This document shows positions 1-12,010 of a DNA stretch of 64,000 bases, piece after piece. Under the pieces are notes generated by a model. That model was not told the DNA's origin and made no database searches. It saw only the letters and a program-made list of their open reading frames with translations. Made by a program: the position numbers and the translations under genes. Within the stretch, counting starts at the first letter, position 1; the number at the start of each line of letters is the position of its first letter. Where the stretch lies: assembly GCF_018394335.1 (NCBI RefSeq), contig NZ_CP074572.1:2480001-2544000 (forward strand), given 5' to 3'. Source of the DNA: Shewanella dokdonensis (GTDB lineage Bacteria; Pseudomonadota; Gammaproteobacteria; Enterobacterales; Shewanellaceae).

Positions 1-626
1 CAACCCAATGCCCAGTACAAAGAAGGTCAGCAATGTCAGCAGTTTACTGTCACTGTGCAGCAGTTTATTCAGCAGTGAATCCTGCTCGGTCAGCGGTTGC
101 TTGGCGCTTGAATCAACGCTGGCTGCCGTTGCTGCGTTATCGCCACTCTGCGCAGTCGCCGCCGCGAGTGTGCCCGCGTTTTCGGCTACCGGTTTCAGCA
201 CCAAAGCGCTGGTGGTCGGGGAAAACACAGTTTTCCTTCAGCACAACCCATGTAAGTGACTTTTAGTGTGGCTTCGGTGCCCGCCTGTTTGATGGCAACC
301 GGGATCTCCACGTAACTGCGGTAAACTTCCTGGGTGCCAAAATAATCATCGTGATGACTTTCACCGCGAGGCTTGGCGATATCCCCTAATTCTCCGCCCT
401 CTATCGCAAACTGCAATTTGTCGCGATACATGTAGTAACCATCAGCAATCACAAAACTGACTTTCACTACCTGCCCATCCTGCACCGCATCAAAGGCAAA
501 CGCCTTATCCACTGGCATCAGTTCCGGTTCGCTTTTGAGAAAAGGGAATTTATCACTTAGGCCACTGGCATGTGCCAGTGGTAATAACATCAATGAGGCA
601 AACAGCAGGGTGATGAGTCGTTTCAT
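1..626 (-). CDS. dsbD: Thiol:disulfide interchange protein DsbD (partial, frameshifted)
   Basis: This is the N-terminal part of DsbD, the inner-membrane protein that passes electrons from cytoplasmic thioredoxin to periplasmic disulfide isomerases. A signal peptide (MKRLITLLFASLMLLPLAHA) is followed by the immunoglobulin-like alpha domain, with its two redox cysteines in GCAEGKLCF at about residues 129-135. The frame breaks just after this, near position 220. One missing T in a TTTT run makes the gene stop at 195; restoring it gives FSPTTSALVLKPV, a linker and the first membrane segment, open to the window edge. The start at 626 overlaps the cutA stop by 4 bases, so cutA and dsbD are probably co-transcribed. 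The break is likely a sequencing error. Confidence 0.9.
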
Positions 627-964
627 AATCTTGTGTTGTCTTTTATCCAGTCCAGATACGCCGGTAGCCCTTGCTGGATATTCACGGCAATCAGCTCCGG
701 TACTTCATAGGGATGTAGTTGCAGCACGCGTTGCTGCAGTTGCGGATAAACCGCCGCCAGACATTTTAGTTGCAAGCTGACCTCAGTGGCTTCACAGCTT
801 TGCCCTTGCCAGTGATATACTGATGTCACCGTCGCAGAAATCTGCGCACAGGCCACCAGCTTTTCATCCACTAGCAATCTGGCAAGATCTAATGCCGTGT
901 CATGATCGGGACAACTACAGAATACCAACAGGAATTCTGGCGTTATACTGTGCATCTGTGTCAC
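623..964 (-). CDS. cutA: Divalent-cation tolerance protein CutA
   Basis: A 113-residue protein of the CutA1 family, small ferredoxin-like-fold trimers linked to copper tolerance. Family landmarks are the N-terminal LLVFCSCPDHDTALDLAR segment, CAQI at about residue 38, the SVYHWQG strand and the C-terminal HPYEVPELIAV signature followed by YLDWI. The length is normal. It lies directly upstream of dsbD with a 4-base overlap, the arrangement common in gammaproteobacteria. The precise molecular role of CutA remains uncertain. Confidence 0.95.
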   Translation of the reverse strand: MTQMHSITPEFLLVFCSCPDHDTALDLARLLVDEKLVACAQISATVTSVYHWQGQSCEATEVSLQLKCLAAVYPQLQQRVLQLHPYEVPELIAVNIQQGLPAYLDWIKDNTRL

Positions 965-1142
965 TCTGTTAATTAACGGATGGCCGTCGGCAGGACAGTC
1001 CGAGCGCTTACTTTACGTGGTTTGTCCTGTTGTTGCATTAAGCAGTTGCTAAAACAGTGAACTTTGGCAGCAATGCTGGTCTTGAATTCAGACCGTGGTG
1101 GCCCCATAAAGTTTTTTCAAGTAGTAAGTAAACGAGATCTAG

Positions 1143-1661
1143 ATGCCTTTTTTAATCTTACTGGTGGCAGTGATATTTTTGCCGATGGTAGAACTGTCGG
1201 TGCTGATGCAGGTCGGTGATGTTCTGGGAACATTTAACACCGTTGCCTTGGTGATCCTGACCGCAGTGGTCGGTGTTTCACTGGTGAAAAGCCAGGGATT
1301 GAATACGCTGATGGCGGTACAACGCAAATTGGCGCAAGGGGAAGCTCCCGGGCAGGAAATTGTTGAAGGCATGCTGCTGGGCGTTGCCGGAATACTGTTG
1401 GTGATCCCCGGCTTTGTGACCGATTTTGTCGGTGTTGTGTTACTGACCCCCTTCTGCCGGGCACCCATTGCAGGATTTTTATATAAACGCATGCAGCTAC
1501 GCGTGGTGATGGCACCGCAGCATCGGCGACCACCTTTTAACTCGCCGCGACAGCGTAAAGATGATGTCATTGACGGCGAATACGAACATAAACCTGATCC
1601 ATCAGACAAACGGCCCGAAAGTCATCAGCTACACAACGGTGACGACGACAAACGGCAATAA
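1143..1661 (+). CDS. fxsA: FxsA family membrane protein
   Basis: FxsA is a small inner-membrane protein; in E. coli overproduction relieves exclusion of phage T7 by the F plasmid. This 172-residue copy has hydrophobic segments at about residues 1-20, 28-50 and 78-100, with the conserved GMLLGVAGILLVIPGFVTD region, and a hydrophilic basic tail after residue 125. It lies upstream of groESL on the same strand, as in related genomes, but a reverse-strand MATE gene separates them here. Confidence 0.9.
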   Translation: MPFLILLVAVIFLPMVELSVLMQVGDVLGTFNTVALVILTAVVGVSLVKSQGLNTLMAVQRKLAQGEAPGQEIVEGMLLGVAGILLVIPGFVTDFVGVVLLTPFCRAPIAGFLYKRMQLRVVMAPQHRRPPFNSPRQRKDDVIDGEYEHKPDPSDKRPESHQLHNGDDDKRQ

Positions 1662-1706
1662 CTTACATGCCAACACCTGAGAAAATAGCGCCTGACAGCG
1701 CTGTAT

Positions 1707-3089
1707 TTACTTACCGCTCCAATCGCTGTCTTGAAAATAACTGGGATGCGGCATGTTAGCCGGTTCTTTCATACGCAAGGCGATAAGGTAACTCACTAAT
1801 CCCATCAGTAAGTTACTTATGGGCAGTGCCAGCAATAAACCTTTAACTCCCATGCCCCAAGCACCTAATGCAGCCAAGGGTAACATCAACACAAACAGCC
1901 GACATAAGTTAAGCATCAGTGACGCCATCGGGCGGTGATAAGCGTTTAATGCGGTCGCCACAATGATCACCACGCCGAGCGGCCCATAAGCGAGTGGCAA
2001 TACCCGAATGTAAAACGTCAGCCATTCCAGTACCAGCGGATCATCCGAAAACAATCGCGCCAGTGGCTGCGCCCATAGCGCCAATGGCAGGTATAACAAG
2101 GTCTGAAACACTAACACGAATCGCAGCGATAGGATCACCGCCGCCCGAGCGCGCAGTTTCTGGCAAGCCCCTAAATTTTGTGCCACAAACGGAACTACGC
2201 TGGATGACAACGCCATCGAGACTATCAGTAACACCGATTCCAGCCGGGTTCCCGCGCCAAAGGCGGCCACCGCGGCATGATCAATACGCGCCAGCATCGC
2301 CATAATCAGCGCATTGGCCAGCGGGTTCATCAGATTCATCACTGCCGCTGGTTGGGCGATATGGGCCAGTTGCTTCCAGTTGGCCCAGCAACGGCTAATA
2401 CTGATGGGGGCTGCCACCAACAAATGCCGCTTTAATACCAACAGATAACCGGAAAAACACAGCGCTACCACCCATGACACCACAGTGGCAATCGCCGCGC
2501 CTTGTAACTCCAACCGTGGAAATGGCCCAATACCAAAAATGAGTAGCGGGTCGAGGATGAGATTAATCACGGCCGCCAATGCCAGAATTTGCGCGGGCAG
2601 ACGGGTATCGCCAGTGGCTTTCAAGCCTTGATTGCCCACCATTTGCAGTACCAGCAGTGGCACACCGATATACCAGATCTGCATGTACTGGTGCACTAGC
2701 GGCAGAATGCCATCGGCAGCGCCCATCAAGGTGAATAACCCATCGTTGAACAAACTGCCAAGTGTTGCTAGGCCGCTGATCAGCAAAAATGTTAGCAATA
2801 ATGCATCGTGCAGAAATACCTTGGCTTGGGGCGCATGACCCGCGCCGATCAATCGGCCAAGATTGGTGGACACACCAGCGCCTATACCAATGGCAATACT
2901 GGAGATGATCAAGGTCACCGGAAAGGTAAAACTAATGGCCGCCAGAGCTTCAGTCCCCAGTCGGCTGATAAAAAAGGTATCAACCAGATTAAAACCGAGC
3001 ACGGTCAGGATACCCAGCATATTGGGCAGACTCATGTTGAGCAGCACACGACCGATAGGCTGACTCAGCAGCCCGTGTCTGTCTCTCAT
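1707..3089 (-). CDS. MATE family multidrug efflux transporter
   Basis: A 460-residue polytopic protein of the multidrug and toxic compound extrusion family, which exports drugs or metabolites using a sodium or proton gradient. About twelve hydrophobic segments are visible. Family features include the N-terminal LLNMSLPNMLGILTVLGFNLVDTFFISRLG, read here as LNMSLPNMLG followed by DTFFISRLG, and the internal MNPLANALIMAM repeat half. It faces away from groES with a shared intergenic region of about 260 bases. The substrate cannot be inferred. Confidence 0.9.
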   Translation of the reverse strand: MRDRHGLLSQPIGRVLLNMSLPNMLGILTVLGFNLVDTFFISRLGTEALAAISFTFPVTLIISSIAIGIGAGVSTNLGRLIGAGHAPQAKVFLHDALLLTFLLISGLATLGSLFNDGLFTLMGAADGILPLVHQYMQIWYIGVPLLVLQMVGNQGLKATGDTRLPAQILALAAVINLILDPLLIFGIGPFPRLELQGAAIATVVSWVVALCFSGYLLVLKRHLLVAAPISISRCWANWKQLAHIAQPAAVMNLMNPLANALIMAMLARIDHAAVAAFGAGTRLESVLLIVSMALSSSVVPFVAQNLGACQKLRARAAVILSLRFVLVFQTLLYLPLALWAQPLARLFSDDPLVLEWLTFYIRVLPLAYGPLGVVIIVATALNAYHRPMASLMLNLCRLFVLMLPLAALGAWGMGVKGLLLALPISNLLMGLVSYLIALRMKEPANMPHPSYFQDSDWSGK

Positions 3090-3226
3090 CGTCTACGACT
3101 CCATGAGCGAAGAAATTAGAATTGCTGTTGCGCGGCGATTCTAACAGGAAGCGGGCAAGCGGCAAAACCGGATTGTACAAATACCGCTTGGCCCCAAAAA
3201 ATTTTTAAAAATTTTATTCGATCGCA

Positions 3227-3254
3227 CTTGGAACTGTGAAAATTAGCCCCATAT
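3227..3254 (+). promoter_or_regulatory. Sigma-32 heat-shock promoter of groESL
   Basis: CTTGGAA at 3227-3233 and CCCCATAT at 3247-3254 are separated by 13 bases and match the sigma-32 consensus (CTTGAAA, about 13-15 bases, CCCCATnT). They lie about 100 bases before groES. No CIRCE inverted repeat is seen, so the operon appears to be under RpoH rather than HrcA control. Confidence 0.88.
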
Positions 3255-3353
3255 AGAGCTACATCTGGCGACAGTGATTAACCGCTGTCGTATTTATTAA
3301 CCTGTAAACTCGCCTGAATATGTTGGGCAAAACGTCATTAGGAGAATCCATAA

Positions 3354-5337
<1,984 letters not shown>

Positions 5338-5414
5338 TGTAATTTAATTTACATCACCCACCTGTGATGAACTGAGGCATTGCTTGCTTTGGTTCTCACT
5401 CAAAAGCGTTGACG

Positions 5415-5450
5415 AAGCCCCCGAATGCAAGTTCGGGGGCTTTGTTTTTA
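5415..5450 (+). terminator. Rho-independent terminator of groESL
   Basis: A perfect 11-base stem (5415-5425 with 5432-5442) around a six-base loop, followed by a T-rich tail. It lies 78 bases after the groEL stop. Confidence 0.92.
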
Positions 5451-5610
5451 TACAAGTCCACTATTTTATGGGATCTATAAGGGAAGCGTTGTTATCTGTA
5501 ATTGAATGAATTCTTGAGGGAAGTAATTGTCGTCGCTCATCTACAGCCTAAAACTTCTGTGCGGTGTAGATGTAACCCTGAATTAGGTCTCAAGCAAAAT
5601 CGAGGATTAG

Positions 5611-6075
5611 ATGGACGAAAGAAGTAAAGCGTATTTGAATAGGTATTTGAGTTCCATTCCATCTCAAGTTGCTGAAAAGTACACCTCTTTCAGCTCTGAC
5701 TATTTTTGTGCCGACGAATACAATGCCAATTTATGCGCTGATTTAATTTTACGTGGAGAGAAACAAGCGTCATGCAGCATGGAATATTGGTATAGCCATG
5801 AAGGTGAAGAACGGCCTAAAGTGGGGCATCTCCTCGTGGTTACCAATTGGAGCGGAGAACCTGTTTGTATTGTTGAAATCACATCGGTATCTGAGTGTAA
5901 ATACAAAGACGTAACCGCAGAATTTGCGGCGGCGGAAGGCGAGGGGGATAGAACGTTAACGTGGTGGCGTGAAAGCCACTGGGCGTTTTTCTCAAAAGAA
6001 TGCGCCGCATTAGGCATTATTCCTCATGAAGATATGCTGTTGGTTTTAGAGCATTTTCAGGTTGTCTATCAATAA
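5611..6075 (+). CDS. ASCH domain-containing protein
   Basis: A 154-residue protein with the ASCH fold, a beta-barrel related to PUA domains and thought to bind RNA or modified bases. Diagnostic stretches are ILRGEKQASCSM near residue 50, PKVGHLLVVTNWSGEPVC at about 71-88, and the C-terminal EGDRTLTWWRESHWAFF at about residues 111-127. Standalone proteins of this size are common in bacteria; some small ASCH proteins hydrolyse N4-acetylcytidine, but that activity is not established for this subfamily. It stands alone with its own ribosome site (GAGGATTAG). Confidence 0.85.
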   Translation: MDERSKAYLNRYLSSIPSQVAEKYTSFSSDYFCADEYNANLCADLILRGEKQASCSMEYWYSHEGEERPKVGHLLVVTNWSGEPVCIVEITSVSECKYKDVTAEFAAAEGEGDRTLTWWRESHWAFFSKECAALGIIPHEDMLLVLEHFQVVYQ

Positions 6076-6189
6076 AATATGTAAAGCGAGCATGTACTTA
6101 TATTGGCTATGCAATTCAATCTATGGTGTTGTTTCGCACTTTTGTGTAGCGTTATTCACTGACGTGCGTATGTATTAAACGGAGAATCA

Positions 6190-6670
6190 ATGGCGGCAGT
6201 TGAGATCAGAGAAGCAACGATAAATGATGCTTCTACTATATTGAGATTTATCACTGAACTAGCGAGTTATGAAAGGGCAGAACACGCAGTAAAAGCAACC
6301 ATTGAAGATATAGAAAAAGTCTTTTTCTACCGAATCAACCGCTCACTCAATCATCTGCTCGATTAATAATGAAGCAATCGGTTTTGCGGTGTATTTTTAC
6401 AATTATTCGACATGGTTAGGTAAGCAAGGTCTTTATCTTGAAGATTTATATGTATCACCGGAATATCGCAACATTGGCGCAGGAAAAGCAATTCTAAAAT
6501 ATCTAGCGAAGTTGGCGGTTGCACGCGGATGCGGGCGTTTTGAATGGTGCGTGTTGAACTGGAATCAATCGGCGATTGCATTCTATGAGTCCATCGGCGC
6601 CAAAGCCCAGGACGAATGGGTTATTTATCGTTTAGCGGGGGAAGCACTTGAGGCCTTTGCACAGGCATAA
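6190..6670 (+). CDS. GNAT family N-acetyltransferase (frameshifted)
   Basis: An acetyl-CoA-dependent N-acetyltransferase similar to diamine (spermidine/spermine N1) acetyltransferases. The first frame from ATG 6190 gives IREATINDASTILRFI and runs to a stop at 6364. The second frame carries INNEAIGFAVYFYNYSTW, the LEDLYVSPEYR strand, the acetyl-CoA loop NIGAGKAIL and the NQSAIAFYESIGA C-terminal motif. The two join near 6325 at a GTCTTTTTCTACC run if one extra base is removed. The corrected protein is about 159 residues, normal for the family. Confidence 0.82.
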
Positions 6671-6867
6671 TTGCGTAACGAGGGCGTCCTGAATGCTGTA
6701 TCAGCAAGTTTTAAAGTGGGTTTCCATTGATGTGATTTTTGGAAGATCCCATCATATTTCGTAACACTCTGTTTCTTATTGTAAATGTTAAGTCATATCA
6801 AAGCCGTGATGTTTAGGATACATTAACACTGGTTCATCGTAACGTAATTAACCAAGGGTGCTATTGT

Positions 6868-7089
6868 ATGAAAATAATTTTGCCGCTGTTATTACTGGCG
6901 TTACTTCCAGCATGTAGCAATTGGACGCCATACCATGAATCCGGTACTGAAACCAAAATTGATCCTCATACTGGGCAAGAGACCCCTAATGGCTATATTG
7001 CTATTGGTGCGAAAACCACTATTGGTGACGATGATAAAGTTGATCTCAAATTACCCAGCAAAAACACGCGTAGTGATAAAAAAGATTAA
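6868..7089 (+). CDS. Small lipoprotein of unknown function
   Basis: A 73-residue protein with a lipoprotein signal peptide: MKIILPLLLLALLPAC with the lipobox LPAC, the cysteine at residue 16. The mature part is short, hydrophilic and acidic/basic mixed (NGYIAIGAKTTIGDDDKVDL), with no recognised domain. Such proteins occur singly in Shewanella-like genomes. Lipidation and membrane anchoring are inferred from the lipobox. Confidence 0.75.
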   Translation: MKIILPLLLLALLPACSNWTPYHESGTETKIDPHTGQETPNGYIAIGAKTTIGDDDKVDLKLPSKNTRSDKKD

Positions 7090-7103
7090 ATAATTAACTG
7101 GCG

Positions 7104-7271
7104 CTAATCAGCGATTTTCTCATCGTGGTGGTCCGGCTTTATTTTTAGCAGGAACTGGCTAATTGTTTGTTGTTGCTGGTCGACGTTAGCCATCAGCATA
7201 TTCATCCGCAGTATTGAACCGTCTTCTGTGCGCGTTGGTTCCAAGGTGTTTCTGAGAATATGCGAGCCTGT
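7104..7271 (-). pseudogene. Possible C-terminal remnant of an unidentified gene
   Basis: In the stretch between the lipoprotein and the next gene the reverse strand is open for about 55 codons, ending in TAG, and reads like real protein (RNTLEPTRTEDGSILRMN, then MLMANVDQQQTISQFLLKIK). There is no good start or ribosome site and no upstream extension in frame. It could be the tail of a deleted gene; I do not recognise the family. Confidence 0.3.
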
Positions 7272-7387
7272 TTAGGATCTGGGCACTTTATGCGGTATTT
7301 TATTGTAAATAAGATTTATTCGCATTGAGTCTCTTGTAGAAACGGGTTAAGGTGAGCGGCAGTTGTTGATAGCGGTAGGAAATTCCC

Positions 7388-8388
7388 TTGTCTGCCTTTG
7401 CTAAATCTCTTGCACTACTGTTGGCGCTATGTGCCCAAGGCGCTTTGGCGCAAACTATTTCCCAGTCAGTGGTGTCACATCAGTGAACCGCACTATGCAT
7501 CAGCAGTTGTCTCAAGGTCGACTGGTGGCGCTTGGCGATGTGCATGGTTCCCCCTTCGTGGTGCAGCAACTGCTGGACTTTCTTGCGGATGAGGTAAACT
7601 GGCAGCAAGTGGATGATATTGCGGTAGAGTTTGGTAATCAGCGTTATCAGGCTTTGGCTGACCGTTATATCTTGCAGGGCGAGGCGTTACCACTGACTGA
7701 TGTGCGCGCTATCTGGCGTAATACTTTGTATTTTATGGCTTGGCAGTATGCTGTATATGAGCAGCTAGTCGTGCAGTTGCATGAGTGGAATTTGCAGCGT
7801 TCACATAAAGTGCGCTTAGTGCTGACAGAACCGGAGCTTGACTGGCAGACATTGGATCTTGCCGCATGGCAACAACATGTGGCGGAACGAGAAGCGGGTT
7901 ATCAACGGCTGATTGAACAGCAGGTTATTGCCAAAAAACATCGTGCTATTTTGCTGTTTGGCACTTTTCATTTGATGAAACAGCCAGTGCAACTCAGTGG
8001 TCGCAGTGCCGACAAGTTTACATCGTTAGTGGCTAGCTTGTGCCGCAGTTATCCAGATCTTATCTATGTGATTTGGCCGCGCATGGCTGGCGACCAGGTA
8101 GTTGCCATAGCGGATGCTGCCCCTTATTTATTGCCATTAGCGGGCTCCTCATTGGGACAAATCCCCTTGCGTCAGCTAACTGGCCGCGTTGCCGCACAGG
8201 ATGACACGGCTATGGCGGCTATTGCTGATGCCTATCTGTATCTGGCGGATGTCAGTCGAGACGCGCCTCCAAGCGCCGCAGCTGTCAGCGACGCCACATG
8301 GCAGCAGGAGCTACAACGGCGCGCCAAAATCCTTGGTGGCCGTAGCCAGCAGCAGATAACACAGTGGTTACAACGTTATGCCCATTAG
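7388..8388 (+). CDS. Exported protein of unknown function, ChaN/EreA-like N-terminus (frameshifted)
   Basis: A TTG at 7388 sits seven bases after AGGA and starts a good signal peptide (LSAFAKSLALLLALCAQG, then ALAQ). The frame stops at about 7490 but continues in another frame after one missing base, giving about 333 residues. The mature N-terminus has LVALGDVHGSPFVVQQLLDF and IAVEFGNQRYQ, a layout like the haem-binding ChaN/Tiki and erythromycin-esterase-like superfamily (GExHG, then a strand ending in an acidic residue), and a later LLFGTFHLM. I cannot name the function. Without the frameshift only a cytosolic form starting near 7429 would be predicted. Confidence 0.6.
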
Positions 8389-8475
8389 TCTGTATCCACA
8401 CTTTGCTGCAACCTAGACTTATGTGGCTGACCCAGTTACGCTCGTGCAGTGCTAGCGGCCAAATAGGAACAACCC

Positions 8476-8961
8476 GTGCAAATAGTGTCTGCCCAGTTAA
8501 CTGATTTACCTGTGATTTTGTCAATCTATGAACATGCCAAGGCGTTTATGGTCGCTAATGGCAATGCAGGGCAGTGGGCGGATGGTTACCCGCAACCTCA
8601 GTTGATTGCTAGCGGTATTGAACAGCGCCACTATTACTTGGGCGTGGATGCGGGGGAGGTGGTGGCAGCCTTCTATTTTGCGGTGGAATCTGAGCCGACC
8701 TATCAACGCATTGACGGTGGCCAGTGGCTCAATGAGTTGCCTTACGGCGTATTACACCGCATTGCGGTGCGTAGCAGCAAAAAAGGTGTTGCTTCATTCT
8801 GTCTACAATGGTGTTTTGCCCAGACGGGCAATATGCGCATTGATACTCACGAAAACAACCTGCCAATGCGGCGAGTGCTGGAGAAAAACGGCTATCGCTA
8901 CTGCGGTGTTATTTACGTCCGCGATGGTTCACCCAGGTTAGCGTTCCAGAAGACTTGCTAG
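8476..8961 (+). CDS. GNAT family N-acetyltransferase
   Basis: A 161-residue acetyltransferase-like protein. It opens with the usual first strand and helix (QIVSAQLTDLPVILSIYEHA), has GEVVAAFYFAVE, the LHRIAVRSSKKGVASFCLQW acetyl-CoA binding region (residues about 93-112) and the terminal NLPMRRVLEKNGYRYCGVIY motif. The start is a GTG at 8476 with AGGA eight bases upstream. The substrate is unknown. Confidence 0.85.
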   Translation: MQIVSAQLTDLPVILSIYEHAKAFMVANGNAGQWADGYPQPQLIASGIEQRHYYLGVDAGEVVAAFYFAVESEPTYQRIDGGQWLNELPYGVLHRIAVRSSKKGVASFCLQWCFAQTGNMRIDTHENNLPMRRVLEKNGYRYCGVIYVRDGSPRLAFQKTC

Positions 8962-9011
8962 CGGTTACGCGGGGGTCGTCACCGCTAGTTCCTGAATGTT
9001 AATCCCTTAGA

Positions 9012-9401
9012 TTAAGCCGCAAACCGCTGTTGCAGATAGCGATTGATTTCGGCCGATTCATACAGCCATTGTTCATTGCCATTATTGTCTACGATATGCA
9101 GGCAGGGCACTTGTGACTTACCACCTTCCTGTTGCAATTTTTGCTTAGCGTTGCTGTCTTTCTGAATATTCGCCATGGTGATTGGCAACGCTAACCGATG
9201 CACCTCTTTTTTCACCTTGATACAAAACGGACAGGTATTGAACTGGTACAGTGTCAGCCCTTGGCAATCGGCGTCAATCTGTGCCTGCGCGGCGGCATCA
9301 CGGTTAACTGGTTTGGGTTTTGAGAGCGCGGCATACAGCAACATAAAGGGCATAAGCAGGCGGCGTAACACAAAGAAAAATAAGCGGATAAGTGGGCGCA
9401 T
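9012..9401 (-). CDS. Membrane-anchored glutaredoxin-like protein
   Basis: A 129-residue protein with an N-terminal hydrophobic anchor (RLFFFVLRRLLMPFMLLYAA) and a glutaredoxin/GST-N thioredoxin fold. The redox motif is CPFC within LYQFNTCPFCIKVKKEVHRL; a QVPCLHIVD strand carries the cis-proline, and AEINRYLQQRF ends the fold. I chose the ATG at 9401 (MRPLIRLF) because GGAG lies five bases before it; an ATG 18 bases further upstream lacks that. Likely a thiol oxidoreductase or GSH-binding protein at the membrane; the partner is unknown. Confidence 0.85.
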   Translation of the reverse strand: MRPLIRLFFFVLRRLLMPFMLLYAALSKPKPVNRDAAAQAQIDADCQGLTLYQFNTCPFCIKVKKEVHRLALPITMANIQKDSNAKQKLQQEGGKSQVPCLHIVDNNGNEQWLYESAEINRYLQQRFAA

Positions 9402-9528
9402 GGGGGCTCCAATAAGCAATGATGAACTGTATTAGTGAATATGAAAGTAATAGTGTAACAGGCAAGGTTTTATCAGGCGAGAGCCAGAAATGGTAGAAGA
9501 TAAAACGGTCATGAATAGGTGGGTGTTA

Positions 9529-9556
9529 GCAAAAAGGCGGGAATTTTCCCGCCTTT
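9529..9556 (-). terminator. Rho-independent terminator of the TonB receptor gene
   Basis: A perfect 10-base stem (9533-9542 with 9547-9556) and four-base loop; read on the reverse strand it runs into TTTTT. It sits just past the receptor stop codon. Confidence 0.88.
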
Positions 9557-9573
9557 GGATTAGGGTGCTTTCG

Positions 9574-11691
9574 TTAGAAGCTGAGCGTCACTGAGAGCCA
9601 ATAATTGCGGCCAGGGTTGACATAGCCGGTGGTTGAGCGGGAGGTGCTAAAGTAGTCGCCGGCATATTCGGTATTTCTACCAGAGCCATAAAGCTGTACT
9701 TCAGAAAAGTCCTTATCTAGCAGATTGTTAATGCTGGCATTGAGCGTGATAGTGTCAGTCATCTTGTAAGATGCTCCAAGATCTACCACCGTCCAGGCCT
9801 TCATTTCGCTGCCTAGTGCATCATAGACCTCTTGCTGAACTGCGGTGAGGTTATCGTAGATACTGGTATAACGGGGGATCTTGCCATGATATTCGGCAGA
9901 AATCCGGGCGCTAAAATCATCGTTAATCTGCCATTGTAAGCGAGCGTTGGCCATGTGTTTGGCGGTGGCATTGAAGGGCGCACCATCGTTTTCACCCCTT
10001 GTTGCTCACTGTTGTTATAGGTGTAGTTCAGCATAAATTTCAAATCATCAATAATGACTGGAAACGATGTGGCAAACTCAATCCCATCAACACGGGCCCG
10101 GCCAACATTTCGGTATGAATTGGTATCACTATTAATGGTGTATGATTCGATGGCGTCTTTGAACTTGTTGTAAAACACCGTGATATTAGCCTGAAAATCC
10201 ATGCTGTTATCGTAATATAGCCCGGCTTCATAGTTGGTCGAGGTTTCAGGTTCCAGATCCGGATTACCCACGGTGTTGATGGTACCGTTACCGGTAATCC
10301 CGCTAATCCCTTTGTGTAACTGGCTCAATGACGGCGTGTTATAACCCGTACTGAGGCCACCTTTAAGCGTCCAATTATCGGCCAAATCGTAGACCGCGTA
10401 GATCCGAGGGCTGATATGGCCACTAAAGTCGTCATGTTTTTCATAGCGGGCACCCACAGTAACTGTGAGTGGCTGCCACAGTTGCCATTGATCTTCGGCA
10501 TAGAGTGAGTAATTGTCCTGCTTAAACTTACCGCCATTGTTTGCCAGCACAATGCCGTCTTTCATCTGCGCGTTCCAATATTCAACCCCAGTGGTGAGCA
10601 GGTGCGTGTCGCCTAATGGTGCGATAAGTTTGCTGTTAAGGATGATATTGCGGTTTTTAAGTTCACGGTCTTCGCCGATGAGGGATGATAACTCGGCCGG
10701 TAGACTGGAACCTGTGAGTAAACGACCCTTATTTTCAGTAGTGCTGTACAGCAAGTTTGATTTCCAACTGGCAAAGCTTAAGTCGGCGTCATATCCCAAA
10801 ACAAACTTTTGTTGTTGGTAGTAGAGCGTGTCCTTATAGCCACCGCCAGAAGTGCCGACTGGGCCTAACTGACTATTGTCGTTAGCAAATTTCTGCTGTG
10901 CCACTTCAGTGTCGAGCCAAAAATGGTGCTGCTCGCTGGCTTTATAGTTTACCCGGGTGCCCACGGTATAACTGTCAGTTTCGGTTGGAAACGGGGTACG
11001 GGTTGCGCTGGTTTCACTCAGCGATTCCATACTGGTGCCTTGGCGATGTTTAAGATTGCCGCGCAGAGTCATGCTCAGCGTATCCGCGACCAGCGGCCCT
11101 GAGGTATAAAATCCCACGGATGAGCTGTCGCCCCATTTATCGTCTTCCTGTACGGCATGACCAAGGTTGAGCGTTCCTGCCCACTTATCCGCATATTTTT
11201 TAGTGATGATGTTGACCACGCCACCAATGGCATCTGAACCATAAAGTGTGGACATCGGCCCGCGTATCACTTCAATGTGATCGATAGCGTTAAGCGGCGG
11301 CATAAAGCCAGTGTTCATGCTGCCAAATCCATTCGGTGTGGTGTCAGAACTGGCTGATTGCCGTACGCCATCTACGAGCACCAAGGTGTAATTGCTGGGC
11401 ATGCCGCGAATACTGATATCCAATCCACCGGTTTTACCGGTAGCGCCACGAATATCCACGCCTTCTACGCCGCTCAAGGCTTCGGCAAGATCATGATAAT
11501 TTTTTTGCGCTAACTCTTCATTGCTGATAACTGAAACGGATGCGGGTGTATCAACTATTTTTTGCTCGATACCACTGGCGGTGACTACGATAACCTCATC
11601 TACTTTATTGGTCGGTTGGGCAGCATAAAGGGGCCGAAAATACACTAGTCATCAGTGCTAGTGTTAATGGGGAATAAGTAAATTTTTTCAT
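9574..11691 (-). CDS. TonB-dependent outer-membrane receptor, iron/siderophore type (frameshifted)
   Basis: A gated outer-membrane porin for ferric siderophores or similar ligands. With the frames joined it is 705 residues: signal peptide from MKKFTYSPLTLALMTSVFSA, a TonB box region (VDEVIVVTASG), the plug domain to about residue 165 (EVIRGPMSTLYGSDAIGGVV) and a 22-strand barrel ending in SVTLSF with a terminal Phe. Two frame breaks are visible: one at about 11640, inside the signal peptide cleavage region, and one near 9990 (GVKT to DGAPF). It most resembles FepA/IrgA/CirA-type receptors. A strong Fur box lies upstream, so it should be induced by iron limitation. Confidence 0.88.
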
Positions 11692-11739
11692 CACTCTCGA
11701 TACCACGTATGAATTTGCAAGAGGCGTTAGAAATTGAAC

Positions 11740-11758
11740 GCAAATGATAACCACTATC
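11740..11758 (-). promoter_or_regulatory. Fur box
   Basis: The 19 bases match 15 of 19 positions of the Fur consensus GATAATGATAATCATTATC. They lie 49 bases before the receptor start at 11691. The 319-base gap between the receptor and the LysR gene (11692-12010) holds this site and nothing else I can identify. Confidence 0.82.
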
Positions 11759-12010
11759 AATAATATTTCAAACGATAAGTAAGGTTCATGACACATATTT
11801 TGGAAAGAGGTGATGTAGCTCAAAAATTTGTGTTTTATTGGGATGTTATTTGTTGGTGGTTGAGTGAATAAGGGAAATTACTGGCTTCATCGTTGTTGAT
11901 GTTTGGTTTGAAACCCAAGCCATACTTGGCCTGGGTGAGTTGTGTTTAATGCCGCCGTTATCTGCCAAGGCTGTTTTAAACAGCCGAATAGTTTTGGCCT
12001 CAAGCCGTTA

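Noticed and set aside
3255..3353. CIRCE element before groES
   Set aside because: No TTAGCACTC-N9-GAGTGCTAA match; the operon fits sigma-32 control.
9813..9954. Two separate TonB receptor genes at 9574 and 9813
   Set aside because: The shorter frame is the C-terminus of the same receptor after a one-base shift; the barrel continues without gap.
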